A DNA stretch of 50,494 nt from a virus. The notes beneath the pieces are model-generated. The model did no database searches and was not told the origin of the DNA. It was given only the letters and a program-made list of their open reading frames with translations. Position numbers and translations under genes: made by a program. The stretch spans positions 1-50,494 of IMG/VR virus record IMGVR_UViG_3300020020_000046, one strand, 5' to 3'. Below, one piece after another: positions 29,613 through 37,368 of this stretch; the first letter of the stretch is position 1; the number at the start of each line of letters is the position of its first letter.

Positions 29613-30107
29613 TCAGCAGCGATCGCCGAAGTAGGCCACATAGAACCGCCCGAGATCGGCGTTGCCGACGACCCCGACGCCCATCCGCTCGGCCCAACTG
29701 GCGTGCAGGATGGCCTCATGGCTGGGCGAGGCGTGCCATTGCCCCACGATCCACGCGCCCGCGGCGGTGTACGTCACGGGCGGGTCGGGCTCGACGACGC
29801 CGATAATCTCGCCGACGAGGTCCCAGCAGCCGTCGACGCGGCCATGCGAGAAGCCAGCGTGACTGATCCCACCCGTCCGGCGGTACTCGTAGTAGAGCTC
29901 GAGGGCCCGCTCGTGGGCGATGTGGTTGAGCGACGGCGTCGTCGACAGCCAGCCGCGGTGGGCCCGGATGTTGTCGCGCAGCAGCGCCTCGTTGGTGTTG
30001 AGCGCCGTGGCGGTCGTGTGCGTGGCGCTCGCCGGTGGCGCGGTCACGACGAGCAGGGCGGCGAGGATGGCGAGGGCCGCAAGGTACAGGGCCAGGCGCC
30101 GCGTCAT
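29613..30107 (-). CDS. Secreted CAP-domain protein, 164 aa
   Basis: ATG at 30107 has GGGAGG eight bases before it and overlaps the upstream stop as ATGA. Residues 1-28 are a signal peptide with a basic start and an A-S-A cleavage site (LVVTAPPASATHTTA). The mature part is a CAP/SCP fold: HIAHERALELYYEYRRTGG, SHAGFSH and the signature WHASPSHEAILHASW ahead of MGVGVV, with the active-site-like His residues. CAP proteins of bacteria are extracellular, some act on cell wall or lipids or help in host contact. A phage-encoded secreted CAP protein suggests host-surface change. Confidence 0.88.
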   Translation of the reverse strand: MTRRLALYLAALAILAALLVVTAPPASATHTTATALNTNEALLRDNIRAHRGWLSTTPSLNHIAHERALELYYEYRRTGGISHAGFSHGRVDGCWDLVGEIIGVVEPDPPVTYTAAGAWIVGQWHASPSHEAILHASWAERMGVGVVGNADLGRFYVAYFGDRC

Positions 30108-30316
30108 CGTCGATGCCTCCCGGCCTTGAGGTGCCGCCGAGCGCGCTGGGACGCGATGAACCACAGAACCGCGATCGCCGCGAGGATGGCCCACACCGCG
30201 ACGATCGTCGGAGCGTCGCGCAGAACCCAGCTGACGGCGCCAGCCAGGACGAGCAGCGCGGTGATGACCACGAGCGCGCCGGCGAAGGCGTCGATCGGGT
30301 CGGGGCGGCGAGTCAT
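30104..30316 (-). CDS. Two-helix membrane protein, 70 aa
   Basis: ATG at 30316 overlaps the upstream stop as ATGA. Two membrane helices (AFAGALVVITALLVLAGAV and VAVWAILAAIAVLWFIASQ) are joined by a short loop, with a basic C-terminal tail. The shape matches a small holin or an accessory membrane protein. A second holin-like gene sits in the lysis cassette, so this one may serve the secreted proteins encoded with it. Confidence 0.75.
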   Translation of the reverse strand: MTRRPDPIDAFAGALVVITALLVLAGAVSWVLRDAPTIVAVWAILAAIAVLWFIASQRARRHLKAGRHRR

Positions 30317-30507
30317 CGTGCCCGACCCTTCCCCGGCGCCGGGACCAGCTTGGCCCGCCAGACCGCCTCGGCGAGTCCGCAGTCGCACTTCTCCGGCGCG
30401 GCAGGGATCGAGCCGTGCGACGGGCCCCAGGCAGCGCACGTCGGCAGGTGGGCCCCGTAGGTGCGCAGGTCGGCGGCGAGGACCTTGGTGACCATCGCGT
30501 GGCCCAT
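30313..30507 (-). CDS. Small Cys-containing protein, 64 aa
   Basis: ATG at 30507 overlaps the upstream TGA by one base. Sequence 'LRTYGAHLPTCAAWGPSHG' is followed by a KCDCGL motif, so a metal site is possible. Basic C-terminus. Function unknown. Confidence 0.7.
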   Translation of the reverse strand: MGHAMVTKVLAADLRTYGAHLPTCAAWGPSHGSIPAAPEKCDCGLAEAVWRAKLVPAPGKGRAR

Positions 30508-30650
30508 CAGCGGCGCCTCTTGGGCTGGGGCTTCGGCTTCGCCCGGTCAGGCAGCTTCTTGCCCTTGGGCGTCTCCGCCTCGAAGCGCTTGGCGACCTCG
30601 GGGAGCTGCGAGTGCAGGTAGCCGCGCTGCTTCTTCGATCGCATCGGCAT
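30507..30650 (-). CDS. Small phage protein of MPMRSKKQRGYL type, 47 aa
   Basis: ATG at 30650 has GGAGG six bases upstream; the frame is 48 codons. The sequence MPMRSKKQRGYLHSQLPEVA belongs to a type of very small phage protein starting 'M..KS..QR..L....PE.A..' that occurs in many tailed phages without known function. The C-terminus is Lys/Arg/Pro-rich. The recurrence is from memory. Confidence 0.8.
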   Translation of the reverse strand: MPMRSKKQRGYLHSQLPEVAKRFEAETPKGKKLPDRAKPKPQPKRRR

Positions 30651-30720
30651 GGCGTTCCTCCTGTGTGTGCGTCGGGCGACCCGGCCGGGAACCGTGGCCG
30701 CCCGAGCATAACGTGGTTGG
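30651..30720 (-). promoter_or_regulatory. Short intergenic gap, weak promoter-like sequence
   Basis: On the minus strand TTATGCTC gives a -10 candidate TATGCT about 60 bases before the start at 30650, but no convincing -35 lies 16-18 bases before it. A CCCGGCCGGG palindrome also occurs. I treat it as an uncertain internal promoter. Confidence 0.3.
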
Positions 30721-31749
30721 CTAGCGGTTGTTGAGCGTTTCGAGGACGACCTTGCCGACGCGGCTGTCGGGGTTGCCGCCGCTGCTGGTGCTCGCCGAGC
30801 ACGACCCTGACGGCATGTTGTTGATGTCGCAGGTCGGTGTCGTGAACTTCGGGTTGACCCATCCGTTGGCCGCCGCGAGCGGTGGCACCGTCCAGTCCTT
30901 CACCTGAACGGAGAAGAAGCTGGACTGCAGCGTGGCGGCCTCGTTGCCGCCGCATTGGTCGCCCCGATCGAGGACCTCGCACGCGAACGTGGCCTTGGTG
31001 GCCTCGTTGGCGATCCACGGGATGCGGGCCGCCTCGTTGAGCTCGAGCCATCCGTGCCACGGGCTGCCCGTCGGCGAGCCGGCGAGGACGGTGAGGGGGT
31101 CGGTGCCGTCGATCGCCCACACGATGCGCCAGGTCTGGAAGGCTGCGCCCTGCAGGCAGTCGGTCTGGTTGCAACTACGCAGCAGCATGAGTCGCGGCGT
31201 CGAATAGCCACCCACACCCTGCACGAAGTGGCCGCCCGCGGTCCCCACCGGGATACGGACAGCCTCGGGCCCGGAGCCGTTCGGGCCATCCTTGACGATG
31301 TCGCCGCCCCACGAGTAGAACAGGTAGATTTGATTGTCGTTGGGGATGCCGAGGATCAGGTTGCCGTTGCTGTCATTCCCGGCGGGACTGTAGATGCCGC
31401 CGTCGTCCTGCAGGTCCGTGTCGCACCCGCTCGCGCAGCGAACCATGCCGACCTGCAGAATCTCGGTCGGGCCACTGCCCGTGACCGCGATCCATTGCGA
31501 CGACGCGCTGAGGACGTCGGTGCCGCTCGCGTCGACGCAGGTCGTCAGAAGGGGATCGTTGACGGTCTGGCCGCCCCAAAAAGCGATGGCGCCGTTGACC
31601 ATCGTCGCGGTGCGATGGCTGTGCTCCGCCTCGAAAACGAGGGGAGCGGTGATGTCCTGGCAGTTGGTGACGGTGGCCGCCGCCGCCGGGGCAGCGAGGA
31701 CCGGGAACAGCAGGGCCGAACAGAGCAATGCCGCGATGAGTCTGCGCAA
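30721..31749 (-). CDS. Secreted Cys-pair protein, 342 aa
   Basis: TTG at 31749 has GAGGAGG eight bases upstream and no better start lies near. It begins with a signal peptide (RRLIAALLCSALLFPVLAAP, cleavage near APAAA). The mature part is beta-rich with about a dozen cysteines, such as VTNCQD, RCASGCDTDLQD and FACEVLDRGDQCGG, consistent with disulphides outside the cell. Trp-rich repeat-like strands (WRIVWAIDGTDPLTV, WHGWLELNE) suggest a lectin-like or surface-binding fold, but no family is recognised. With the CAP protein it forms a small secreted-protein module. Confidence 0.85.
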   Translation of the reverse strand: MRRLIAALLCSALLFPVLAAPAAAATVTNCQDITAPLVFEAEHSHRTATMVNGAIAFWGGQTVNDPLLTTCVDASGTDVLSASSQWIAVTGSGPTEILQVGMVRCASGCDTDLQDDGGIYSPAGNDSNGNLILGIPNDNQIYLFYSWGGDIVKDGPNGSGPEAVRIPVGTAGGHFVQGVGGYSTPRLMLLRSCNQTDCLQGAAFQTWRIVWAIDGTDPLTVLAGSPTGSPWHGWLELNEAARIPWIANEATKATFACEVLDRGDQCGGNEAATLQSSFFSVQVKDWTVPPLAAANGWVNPKFTTPTCDINNMPSGSCSASTSSGGNPDSRVGKVVLETLNNR

Positions 31750-31763
31750 GGCGAAAACCTCCT

Positions 31764-33593
31764 CTACTTCGTTGGCTTGCCGACGGTGTCGGCGATCATC
31801 CAACCGTTGTTTGGCGACCAGCGCCCGTAGACGCTGATCTCATCCCCGCGTTGCAGCCAGGGCTCCTCGAGGGAACCGATCTGACTGTCGATGTCGTCGG
31901 ACAGCCCGATCATCACGAGCTCCCCGGTCGTCTTGTGGAGGACGCGCAGCACGGCCACGGGCGTCTTGCCGCGAACGACGCGCTGGATATCGTCGTACAG
32001 GGTGCCAAGCACGAGCTCGTACTCGCCCGGCTCGCCCGTCCGCTGGGGCGGCTTGTCAGAGTCCGCAGGTTGGTCCGTAGATGTCGGCGCAGGCTTCGAT
32101 GGCTCGGCGGAGGTCGGCGGCGCTGAGGCTGCCGCCTCCGGCGAGGTGCTCGGGGGGGATGCCGGCGAGGAGGGCTCGGCCGACGGCTGCGAGGTAGAGC
32201 CAGCGATAGGATCGGCAGGCGTCGACAAAGACTGGTCGAAGGGCAGCTCCGGCGCCGCCGTCTTGACGCTGACCCAGGCGCCGTCGCGACCGACCTGCAC
32301 GTCCTCCATCATGTACGTCGGTGGCGGGCCCCACACTTCCTTGCGGGTCGGGACCTTCGGGTCCTCGCTCCATACGATCTCCTCCACCACGATCCCGACG
32401 AGCCTGACGGCATCGCCGATTTTGATGCCGAACATCGCCGCGGCTTCGGCCAGCGGGCCGAAGATCATGGCCGTGTGCTTGCGATTTCCGACCTTGCCGA
32501 TGATCTCGAGCTTCGAGCGCGGGCCCTCCCAGCGCTTCTCGGTGTGGCCGTCGCGGACGGTGCGTGCGCCCGAGTCGGGCTGCTCCGCCACGACGATCGT
32601 GATGTCCGGTGGACCGCCCTCAAACGGCCCCTGCGGCTCGCTACTACCCGATCGGCCCGATTGTGCCGCTCCACCCCCGTTCTGCCCGCCACGGCCCGCG
32701 TTCGGGCGCTGGCGCGATCCTGACGCATCCCCGCCGGACCGGCCGGAGCCCGGCTGGCCGTCACCTTCGTCGTCGTCCATGTCCTGCGTGAACAGGCCGG
32801 AGCTCGCGGTCCCGCGCAGGACGGCGTCGACGTTGGCCCGCTTCTCCGCCATCTTGAGCAGGGTGTTGAGCAGCTCGTGGGGGTCGACGTTCTCGAGCTT
32901 GCCCGGGTCCTCTTGGTCCTCGATCTCGCCCGTGCCGGCCGGGAAGTTCGCGCCGCAGCCACCGTCACGCGGACCGCACCACCAGCTCTTTTGGCCGGGC
33001 GGCAGCTCCCGATCGCGTGGAGACGTGATGACGGTGTCGGCGCCGCACCGAGGGCAGGTTCGACCCTTCGCGCCGCGGTAGCGGTAGCGCTTCTCCCACG
33101 AGCTCGAGGCGCCCATGCCCTGCGCGATGACCGGGCCGTCGGTCGAGCCCAGGTGCAGGAAGCAGTCGACGACGACGAGGATCGGCGGAGCGGTCTCGTT
33201 GTCGCCGTAGCGGATGTGGTGCTCGAACGAGCTCACGAGGCCGTAGGCCAGCGCGAGCTTCTCGGCGCCGGGCTTGAGCAGGGTCGGGGTCTTGGTGCCC
33301 GGGATGAGGCCGTAGTCCTCGTCCTCGTCCATGATCTCGAGCTTGACCCGCTTCGCCCGCTCGACGCCCTTCTTGAGCATCGTGAGGTTGCGCTCGAACT
33401 CGATGTCGGACATCGCCGCCAGCGCCCCGACGCCGACGGCCACGTGGCCGCGGGTCGGGGTCGTCGGCTCGACGGTCGCCAGCGCGCGGGGCGGGTCCTC
33501 GGGGCCCGAGTCGTCCGCGGGCGGGGTGACGTCCTTGGCCTCGCCCGGGACGATGACGGTGCCCTCGGTGGGCTTGGCGGTCTTGCGTGGCAT
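31764..33593 (-). CDS. DYGLIPGT-motif DNA-metabolism protein, 609 aa
   Basis: ATG at 33593 overlaps the previous TGA by one base. An N-terminal disordered part precedes a conserved block at residues 93-111 (DYGLIPGTKTPTLLKPGAE) and a zinc ribbon (CPRCGAD with a later WWCGPRDGGCG). This combination occurs in phage proteins of uncertain function that often sit near nucleases and recombination genes, and may be single-strand-annealing-like. A Pro/Ser/Thr-rich linker (about 455-515) leads to a small beta domain (VRGKTPVAVLRVLHKTTGEL) of possible OB type. The next genes upstream and downstream support DNA processing. The functional label is a guess. Confidence 0.75.
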   Translation of the reverse strand: MPRKTAKPTEGTVIVPGEAKDVTPPADDSGPEDPPRALATVEPTTPTRGHVAVGVGALAAMSDIEFERNLTMLKKGVERAKRVKLEIMDEDEDYGLIPGTKTPTLLKPGAEKLALAYGLVSSFEHHIRYGDNETAPPILVVVDCFLHLGSTDGPVIAQGMGASSSWEKRYRYRGAKGRTCPRCGADTVITSPRDRELPPGQKSWWCGPRDGGCGANFPAGTGEIEDQEDPGKLENVDPHELLNTLLKMAEKRANVDAVLRGTASSGLFTQDMDDDEGDGQPGSGRSGGDASGSRQRPNAGRGGQNGGGAAQSGRSGSSEPQGPFEGGPPDITIVVAEQPDSGARTVRDGHTEKRWEGPRSKLEIIGKVGNRKHTAMIFGPLAEAAAMFGIKIGDAVRLVGIVVEEIVWSEDPKVPTRKEVWGPPPTYMMEDVQVGRDGAWVSVKTAAPELPFDQSLSTPADPIAGSTSQPSAEPSSPASPPSTSPEAAASAPPTSAEPSKPAPTSTDQPADSDKPPQRTGEPGEYELVLGTLYDDIQRVVRGKTPVAVLRVLHKTTGELVMIGLSDDIDSQIGSLEEPWLQRGDEISVYGRWSPNNGWMIADTVGKPTK

Positions 33594-34570
33594 CAGTCGG
33601 GGTCCTCGGCATCAGGGTCGGCGAGCTCGATCTCGGGCAGCAGGTTCTCGACCTCGAGGAAGTCGTGGATGCGATCGTAGTGCTCGCTGAACGCGGACAG
33701 TGTCGCCTGGCCGTCGGCCTCGAACTTGGCGCGCTCCTCCCACTTGTCCGTGTCGATGTGCGGCCGGAGTCGCTCGGTGATGAGCGCCCGCAGGACCCTC
33801 GGCGGCAGGGCGTCGAGCTCCCAGCTCTCGGTGCCGTACTGGCTGATGTAGCCCGCCGCGCGGCTGTCGGTGATCTTCGCCGGATTGGGCGGCGGGTTGT
33901 ATTGCTCGACCTGCGGCATGTTGAGCGCGATCCGCTCGACGGTCAGGTCGGACGAGTTGTAGCTGTCGCCGTCGAGGAACAGCTCGAGACGGGCGGTGAT
34001 GTCGCGCGTCATGTCGATGCCCGACGGGTCATGGTCGCCGAGGTGCAGGATCGTGACCTGCTCGACATCGTCCTCGTCGAGATAGCCCTCGATGCGCTGC
34101 GCGGCCGCCCACACCTCGCTCGCCGACGTGTAGCCGCGGCAGGAAAAGAACGGGGTCCGCAACGGATTGGCGGCCCGCGCGACGACGTCGACCAGCGCGT
34201 CCTTCTCGACCCACACCTCGACGCGCTCCGGCTGGCCCTCCCACAGCGCGGCGTAGAACGCGAGGTCCTGCACGACGACCTTCGGGTCGCTGTCGGCGCC
34301 GTCGCCCCCGCGCACGTTGCGGGTCCGGTCGGTGATGCTCGTCCAGTCGACGAGCCCGGCGTAGCGGGCATTGTTGATGATCCCGCCGAGGCGCTTGTAT
34401 TCCTTGTCGTCGTTCGGCAACCATGCCTTCGAGACGAACTGGTAGTAAAGCTGGCGGAGGCTCAGGGTGTCGCCACCGGCCTCGATCTCCTCGATGATCT
34501 CGTTGGCCTGGTCGACGATGGCCAGATGGGCCGCGGGGAGCCGGATGTCACGGTAGGCGATCTTCGGCAT
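33593..34570 (-). CDS. Spo11/TopoVI-A-like TOPRIM protein, 325 aa
   Basis: ATG at 34570 has AGGAGG six bases upstream. Residues 36-43 (LSLRQLYY) match the 5Y-CAP winged-helix motif whose Tyr attacks DNA in TopoVI-A and Spo11. The TOPRIM part has the acidic positions VEKDA (121-125) and LGDHDPSGID (177-186), the D-x-D metal site. The length is near the 300-400 aa of single-gene 'mini-A' relatives described in mobile elements, with no TopoVI-B ATPase gene here. It would make or religate double-strand breaks, or act in replication. The catalytic residues are present in sequence; activity is unproven. Confidence 0.85.
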   Translation of the reverse strand: MPKIAYRDIRLPAAHLAIVDQANEIIEEIEAGGDTLSLRQLYYQFVSKAWLPNDDKEYKRLGGIINNARYAGLVDWTSITDRTRNVRGGDGADSDPKVVVQDLAFYAALWEGQPERVEVWVEKDALVDVVARAANPLRTPFFSCRGYTSASEVWAAAQRIEGYLDEDDVEQVTILHLGDHDPSGIDMTRDITARLELFLDGDSYNSSDLTVERIALNMPQVEQYNPPPNPAKITDSRAAGYISQYGTESWELDALPPRVLRALITERLRPHIDTDKWEERAKFEADGQATLSAFSEHYDRIHDFLEVENLLPEIELADPDAEDPD

Positions 34571-34898
34571 CGGTGTCCTCCTGTGCTACGGGGGCCGGCC
34601 GACGGAGCCGGGCCGTGATCCACGCGATGAGCCGCTGCCACGGCGTCGGGCGGGCCGCGATGGGGAGCCCGGCGGTCTCGAGGTGAATGACGAACCCGCC
34701 GCCGGGCAGGCCCTTGACGCCGATCTGTCGGCGGAGCTGGCCGATGGTGTATTCGCGGGCCACCGCGAGGCGCCGGTCGGGGCCCTCGCCGTAGGCCAGC
34801 AGGACTGCGTTGAGGATGTCGAGCAGGTCGTCGTTCTTCGAGGCCAGCAGGATCGCCGCCTGGCGCGCGTCGACGTGCCGGCGCACCGAGCGGTTCAC
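34548..34898 (-). CDS. Hypothetical protein, 116 aa
   Basis: GTG at 34898 overlaps the upstream stop as GTGA, and its end overlaps the TOPRIM gene start by 23 bases. It is helical, with 'RQAAILLASKNDDLLDILNA' and a segment 'EYTIGQLRRQIGVKGLPGGG' that may be a small beta turn, then an amphipathic Trp-rich helix and an acidic end. Function unknown; co-expression suggests a partner of the TOPRIM protein. Confidence 0.75.
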   Translation of the reverse strand: MNRSVRRHVDARQAAILLASKNDDLLDILNAVLLAYGEGPDRRLAVAREYTIGQLRRQIGVKGLPGGGFVIHLETAGLPIAARPTPWQRLIAWITARLRRPAPVAQEDTDAEDRLP

Positions 34899-35638
34899 GA
34901 CTCACGCTCGAAGCGCAGCCTGGCCGACGTCGGGTTGCCCGCCTTCCACGTGCGCGACCGGGCGATCGCCTCGGCGACCTCCTTGCCACGGCTCTTGCCC
35001 AGCTGGTTGAGCACGGCGTTGTTCGCCTTGACCGTGACCTCGGTCGTGACGATCGCGTCGATGTCCGCCTGGCTGATGAGCCCGTGCGCCATGAGCTCCT
35101 TGAGCTCACGCTGCAGGGCGGGCACGGTGACCACCCACTCGCCCCGTGGCGGTTCGATGGTCACCCTCCCGTCAGCCAGCAGGAACTCCTTGGCCTGCGC
35201 GTCGACCGCGGCCTGCCGGATGCTGATGTCGATGGCGTCGACCCACGTCGAGAGATCGGCGCGCGGCCGATCGAGCTGCTGACGCAGGTTGACCAGCGCG
35301 GTGCGCTGCTCGGGCGTGGCAGAGGCGAAGGGCATGAGCGCGATGTCCGCCACGGTGGCGCGCAGCTGATCGACCAGCGGGATGAGCGCGCGGCTCAGGT
35401 CCTCGAGCGTCGCGGGGTGCGGCTCGGAGTCGTCGTCGGGACCAGCCGAGACGACCGAGGTCGTGACGACGGGCTCGGAGCCATCCGCCGGGTGGAACGT
35501 CGTTGTGATCTCGCGTGTCGCACCCTCCTCGTCGGGCGCCGGCGACGCCGGATCAGTCCGCTCGACGAGCTCGTCGAGCAGCGCCTCGGGGATGTCGAAC
35601 GGCGCCGGGGTCACGTTCTTGCGCTTGCGGGAAGGCAA
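34895..35638 (-). CDS. First gene of the recombination-like operon, 247 aa
   Basis: TTG at 35638 is supported by GGAGGA eight bases upstream and by the promoter at 35671-35699. The N-terminal 80 residues are Pro/Asp/Glu-rich and disordered; the rest is helical, ending in 'LNQLGKSRGKEVAEAIARSR' and a basic tail. The C-terminal helix-rich part recalls phage recombination-region proteins, but no exact family can be stated. It leads an operon with the TOPRIM, DYGLIPGT and nuclease genes. Confidence 0.8.
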   Translation of the reverse strand: MPSRKRKNVTPAPFDIPEALLDELVERTDPASPAPDEEGATREITTTFHPADGSEPVVTTSVVSAGPDDDSEPHPATLEDLSRALIPLVDQLRATVADIALMPFASATPEQRTALVNLRQQLDRPRADLSTWVDAIDISIRQAAVDAQAKEFLLADGRVTIEPPRGEWVVTVPALQRELKELMAHGLISQADIDAIVTTEVTVKANNAVLNQLGKSRGKEVAEAIARSRTWKAGNPTSARLRFERES

Positions 35639-35670
35639 GGGCCGGGTCCTCCAAATGACGGGTGAACGTC

Positions 35671-35699
35671 AGAGTAGCGACCCGGCCCTCCGGTGTCTA
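35671..35699 (-). promoter_or_regulatory. Promoter, TAGACA-N17-TACTCT
   Basis: Minus-strand -35 TAGACA (35699-35694) with five of six consensus bases, 17 bases, then TACTCT (35676-35671), of the TANNNT type. It lies just after the stop of the lysis gene and before the TTG at 35638, with a leader of about 27 bases. A dyad (35705-35716) abuts the -35 box. Confidence 0.65.
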
Positions 35700-35704
35700 G
35701 TCCT

Positions 35705-35716
35705 AGCGCGAGCGCT
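35705..35716. promoter_or_regulatory. Dyad AGCGC-GA-GCGCT upstream of the 35.6 kb promoter
   Basis: Same 12-base dyad, with the same GA spacer, as at 22975; the shared run is 14 bases (CTAGCGCGAGCGCT at 35703-35716). Here it sits 5 bases before the -35 TAGACA, directly after the TAG stop of the holin-like gene. A dimeric regulator could control this operon and the right-hand operon together. Confidence 0.6.
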
Positions 35717-35992
35717 CTAAACGACCGTTGTGTAGTTGGGGCGGTCGCCGGGGGTGATGACCTTGACCTCGGTGTCCTCGGCGAGCGTCGGCGTCGAGCT
35801 CGAGGTCGTGTTCAGCAGCAGGACGATCGCCAGGAACAGGGCGATGACCGACTCGCCGAGCGTGATGATGGCCACCCGCAACTCGACGGTCAGGTCAGGG
35901 ATGAGGACGCCGGCCAGGCCGACGGCGGCCGACAGCACGGCGGCGACCGCCGTGGCGACGATGACGAACGGGTTGTTGGGCGGGATGGTCAT
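35717..35992 (-). CDS. Holin-like membrane protein, 91 aa
   Basis: ATG at 35992 has AAAGGAG eight bases upstream. Two membrane helices (FVIVATAVAAVLSAAVGLAG and VAIITLGESVIALFLAIVLL) with a short loop, then a Ser/Thr/acidic tail, typical of small class II holins. It directly follows the endolysin gene. Holins open the membrane at the end of infection. The N-terminus is very short, so both ends may face the cytoplasm. Confidence 0.7.
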   Translation of the reverse strand: MTIPPNNPFVIVATAVAAVLSAAVGLAGVLIPDLTVELRVAIITLGESVIALFLAIVLLLNTTSSSTPTLAEDTEVKVITPGDRPNYTTVV

Positions 35993-36035
35993 GCGATGTG
36001 CTCCTTTCGAGTCGGGCCCGGGCTGGCGCCCGGCG

Positions 36036-36848
36036 TCAGTCCCACGATACGTGCGCCTTCCCCCGGTCGATGGCGACCGCGGTCTTGATCGCGTCGGTGC
36101 AGTCGACCGGCGGCGGGTCGACGGTGAACGTGCCGATGTCCTCGCTCACCCAGGCAGGCGCGTCCGGCTCGGTGATGACGTAGCCCACTGCCCCGTCCCA
36201 ATCCCGGGTGTAGGGACCGATGGCGCGACGGATGGCGCCGGCGGGGATCGGGTCGCGGCTCCGGTCGTGGAGCGCGATCGCTTCCCCGTTGACGGTGATG
36301 CGCAGGATGCCCGTCAGGATGCGCCCTCCGACAACCGCGGTGACCTTCATACCAGGCACGTCGGACCCTCCTGTGATGGCCCGGAACACGGCGATCTTGT
36401 CGCGCTGCTCCGAGTCGCGGTACCAGCTGATGTGGGTGTGCCAGAGGTGGCTGCTGTCGGCCTCGCCCTCGCGCGGCAGCGACGTGTAGCCCCGCTCGCG
36501 GTCCCAGCGCAGGACGCGCTTCCCGTCGGGGCTGTAGATGATCTCGCGGATGTCGCGCGTGCCGGGCTCGTTGGTCATGCCCGCCCGGACGAGGTCTATC
36601 GACAGCTGGCGCAGGCCCGGGTAGTTGCCGATGTCCATTGCCGATGCGGCGTTGGTCAGACCGGCTGCGTCGCGCAAGGTCCGGCGGCTGTAGGCCGTCG
36701 AGTCGAGCTGGTCCCGGCCGAGGTGATAGCTGACGGCGACCAGCTGGTGGTCGGCGTCGCCGACGATACCGAGATTGGCAGGCGACAGCCCGGTGATCGG
36801 CTGCAGGTAGGCGCGCAGGTCGAGCAGCGACTCGGGTGCGTACGTCAT
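36036..36848 (-). CDS. Endolysin, M15-type peptidase, 270 aa
   Basis: ATG at 36848. Zinc-binding positions of the M15 D-Ala-D-Ala carboxypeptidase/L-Ala-D-Glu peptidase fold are visible: SYHLG (His42), SAMDIG (Asp72) and HLWHTHISWYRDS (His137/His139), with REIIYSP and RWDRERG between. A C-terminal domain from about 170 (RILTGILRITVNGEAIALHD) may bind the wall. There is no signal peptide, so a holin is needed for release. The lysis genes are next to each other and follow the tail genes. Confidence 0.82.
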   Translation of the reverse strand: MTYAPESLLDLRAYLQPITGLSPANLGIVGDADHQLVAVSYHLGRDQLDSTAYSRRTLRDAAGLTNAASAMDIGNYPGLRQLSIDLVRAGMTNEPGTRDIREIIYSPDGKRVLRWDRERGYTSLPREGEADSSHLWHTHISWYRDSEQRDKIAVFRAITGGSDVPGMKVTAVVGGRILTGILRITVNGEAIALHDRSRDPIPAGAIRRAIGPYTRDWDGAVGYVITEPDAPAWVSEDIGTFTVDPPPVDCTDAIKTAVAIDRGKAHVSWD

Positions 36849-36889
36849 CGGGCGACCGGGACTCTCACCGCGTCACCGTAGCAGGGTCG

Positions 36890-37282
36890 TCAACCGGGCG
36901 GGTCCTGCCGGCGGCGTCCGCCATTCGCGGCCTGATCGACCCGGCCCTCGGCCTCCGCCTTCTCGTCGGCCCGACCCTCGGCATGGCCCGCGAGCTTCGC
37001 CGCGTCGACCCTGATGTTGGCGTTCTCCTCGAGCGAGGCGATGAGAGCCGTCAGGCGGCCGTCGACGGCTTTGCCGAGGTTGAAGATTTTGCCGTCGATC
37101 TCGACGAGCTTGGCGTCACTCGCCTCGGCCGCGGCCCGGGCTGCCGTGGCGTTGGCTGCAGCCAAGGAGGCCGCAGCCAAGGCCTTCTCCGAGGCGCGAT
37201 CCTTGAGGAAGTTCAGCACGAATGCACCGACGGCTACGAGGAGCGCGGTGAACGCAGCGATCGTCGCGGGAAGATCGAGCAC
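36890..37282 (-). CDS. Membrane-anchored coiled-coil protein, 130 aa
   Basis: GTG at 37282. Residues 1-25 are a membrane helix (DLPATIAAFTALLVAVGAFVL), followed by an Ala/Glu-rich coiled coil (LAAANATAARAAAEASDAKL) and a hydrophilic, Gly/Arg-rich end. First gene after the lysis-region promoter. A spanin-like or holin-associated role is possible from the place and topology, although no lipoprotein partner was seen. Not a recognised family. Confidence 0.65.
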   Translation of the reverse strand: MLDLPATIAAFTALLVAVGAFVLNFLKDRASEKALAAASLAAANATAARAAAEASDAKLVEIDGKIFNLGKAVDGRLTALIASLEENANIRVDAAKLAGHAEGRADEKAEAEGRVDQAANGGRRRQDPPG

Positions 37283-37339
37283 ATTCAGTCCGGCTCTGGC
37301 GAGGCGACGAGGGCGCTCGCTCTGCTACGCATGTCGAGC

Positions 37340-37368
37340 ATCATCCGCCTGCTGGTCGGCGAAGTCAA
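37340..37368 (-). promoter_or_regulatory. Promoter for the lysis cassette, TTGACT-N17-GATGAT
   Basis: Minus strand -35 TTGACT (37368-37363) directly after the tail-fibre stop, 17 bases, then GATGAT (37345-37340). Five of six and four of six consensus bases. It would drive the coiled-coil, endolysin and holin genes separately from the tail genes. The GTG of the first gene lies about 60 bases downstream. Confidence 0.6.
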
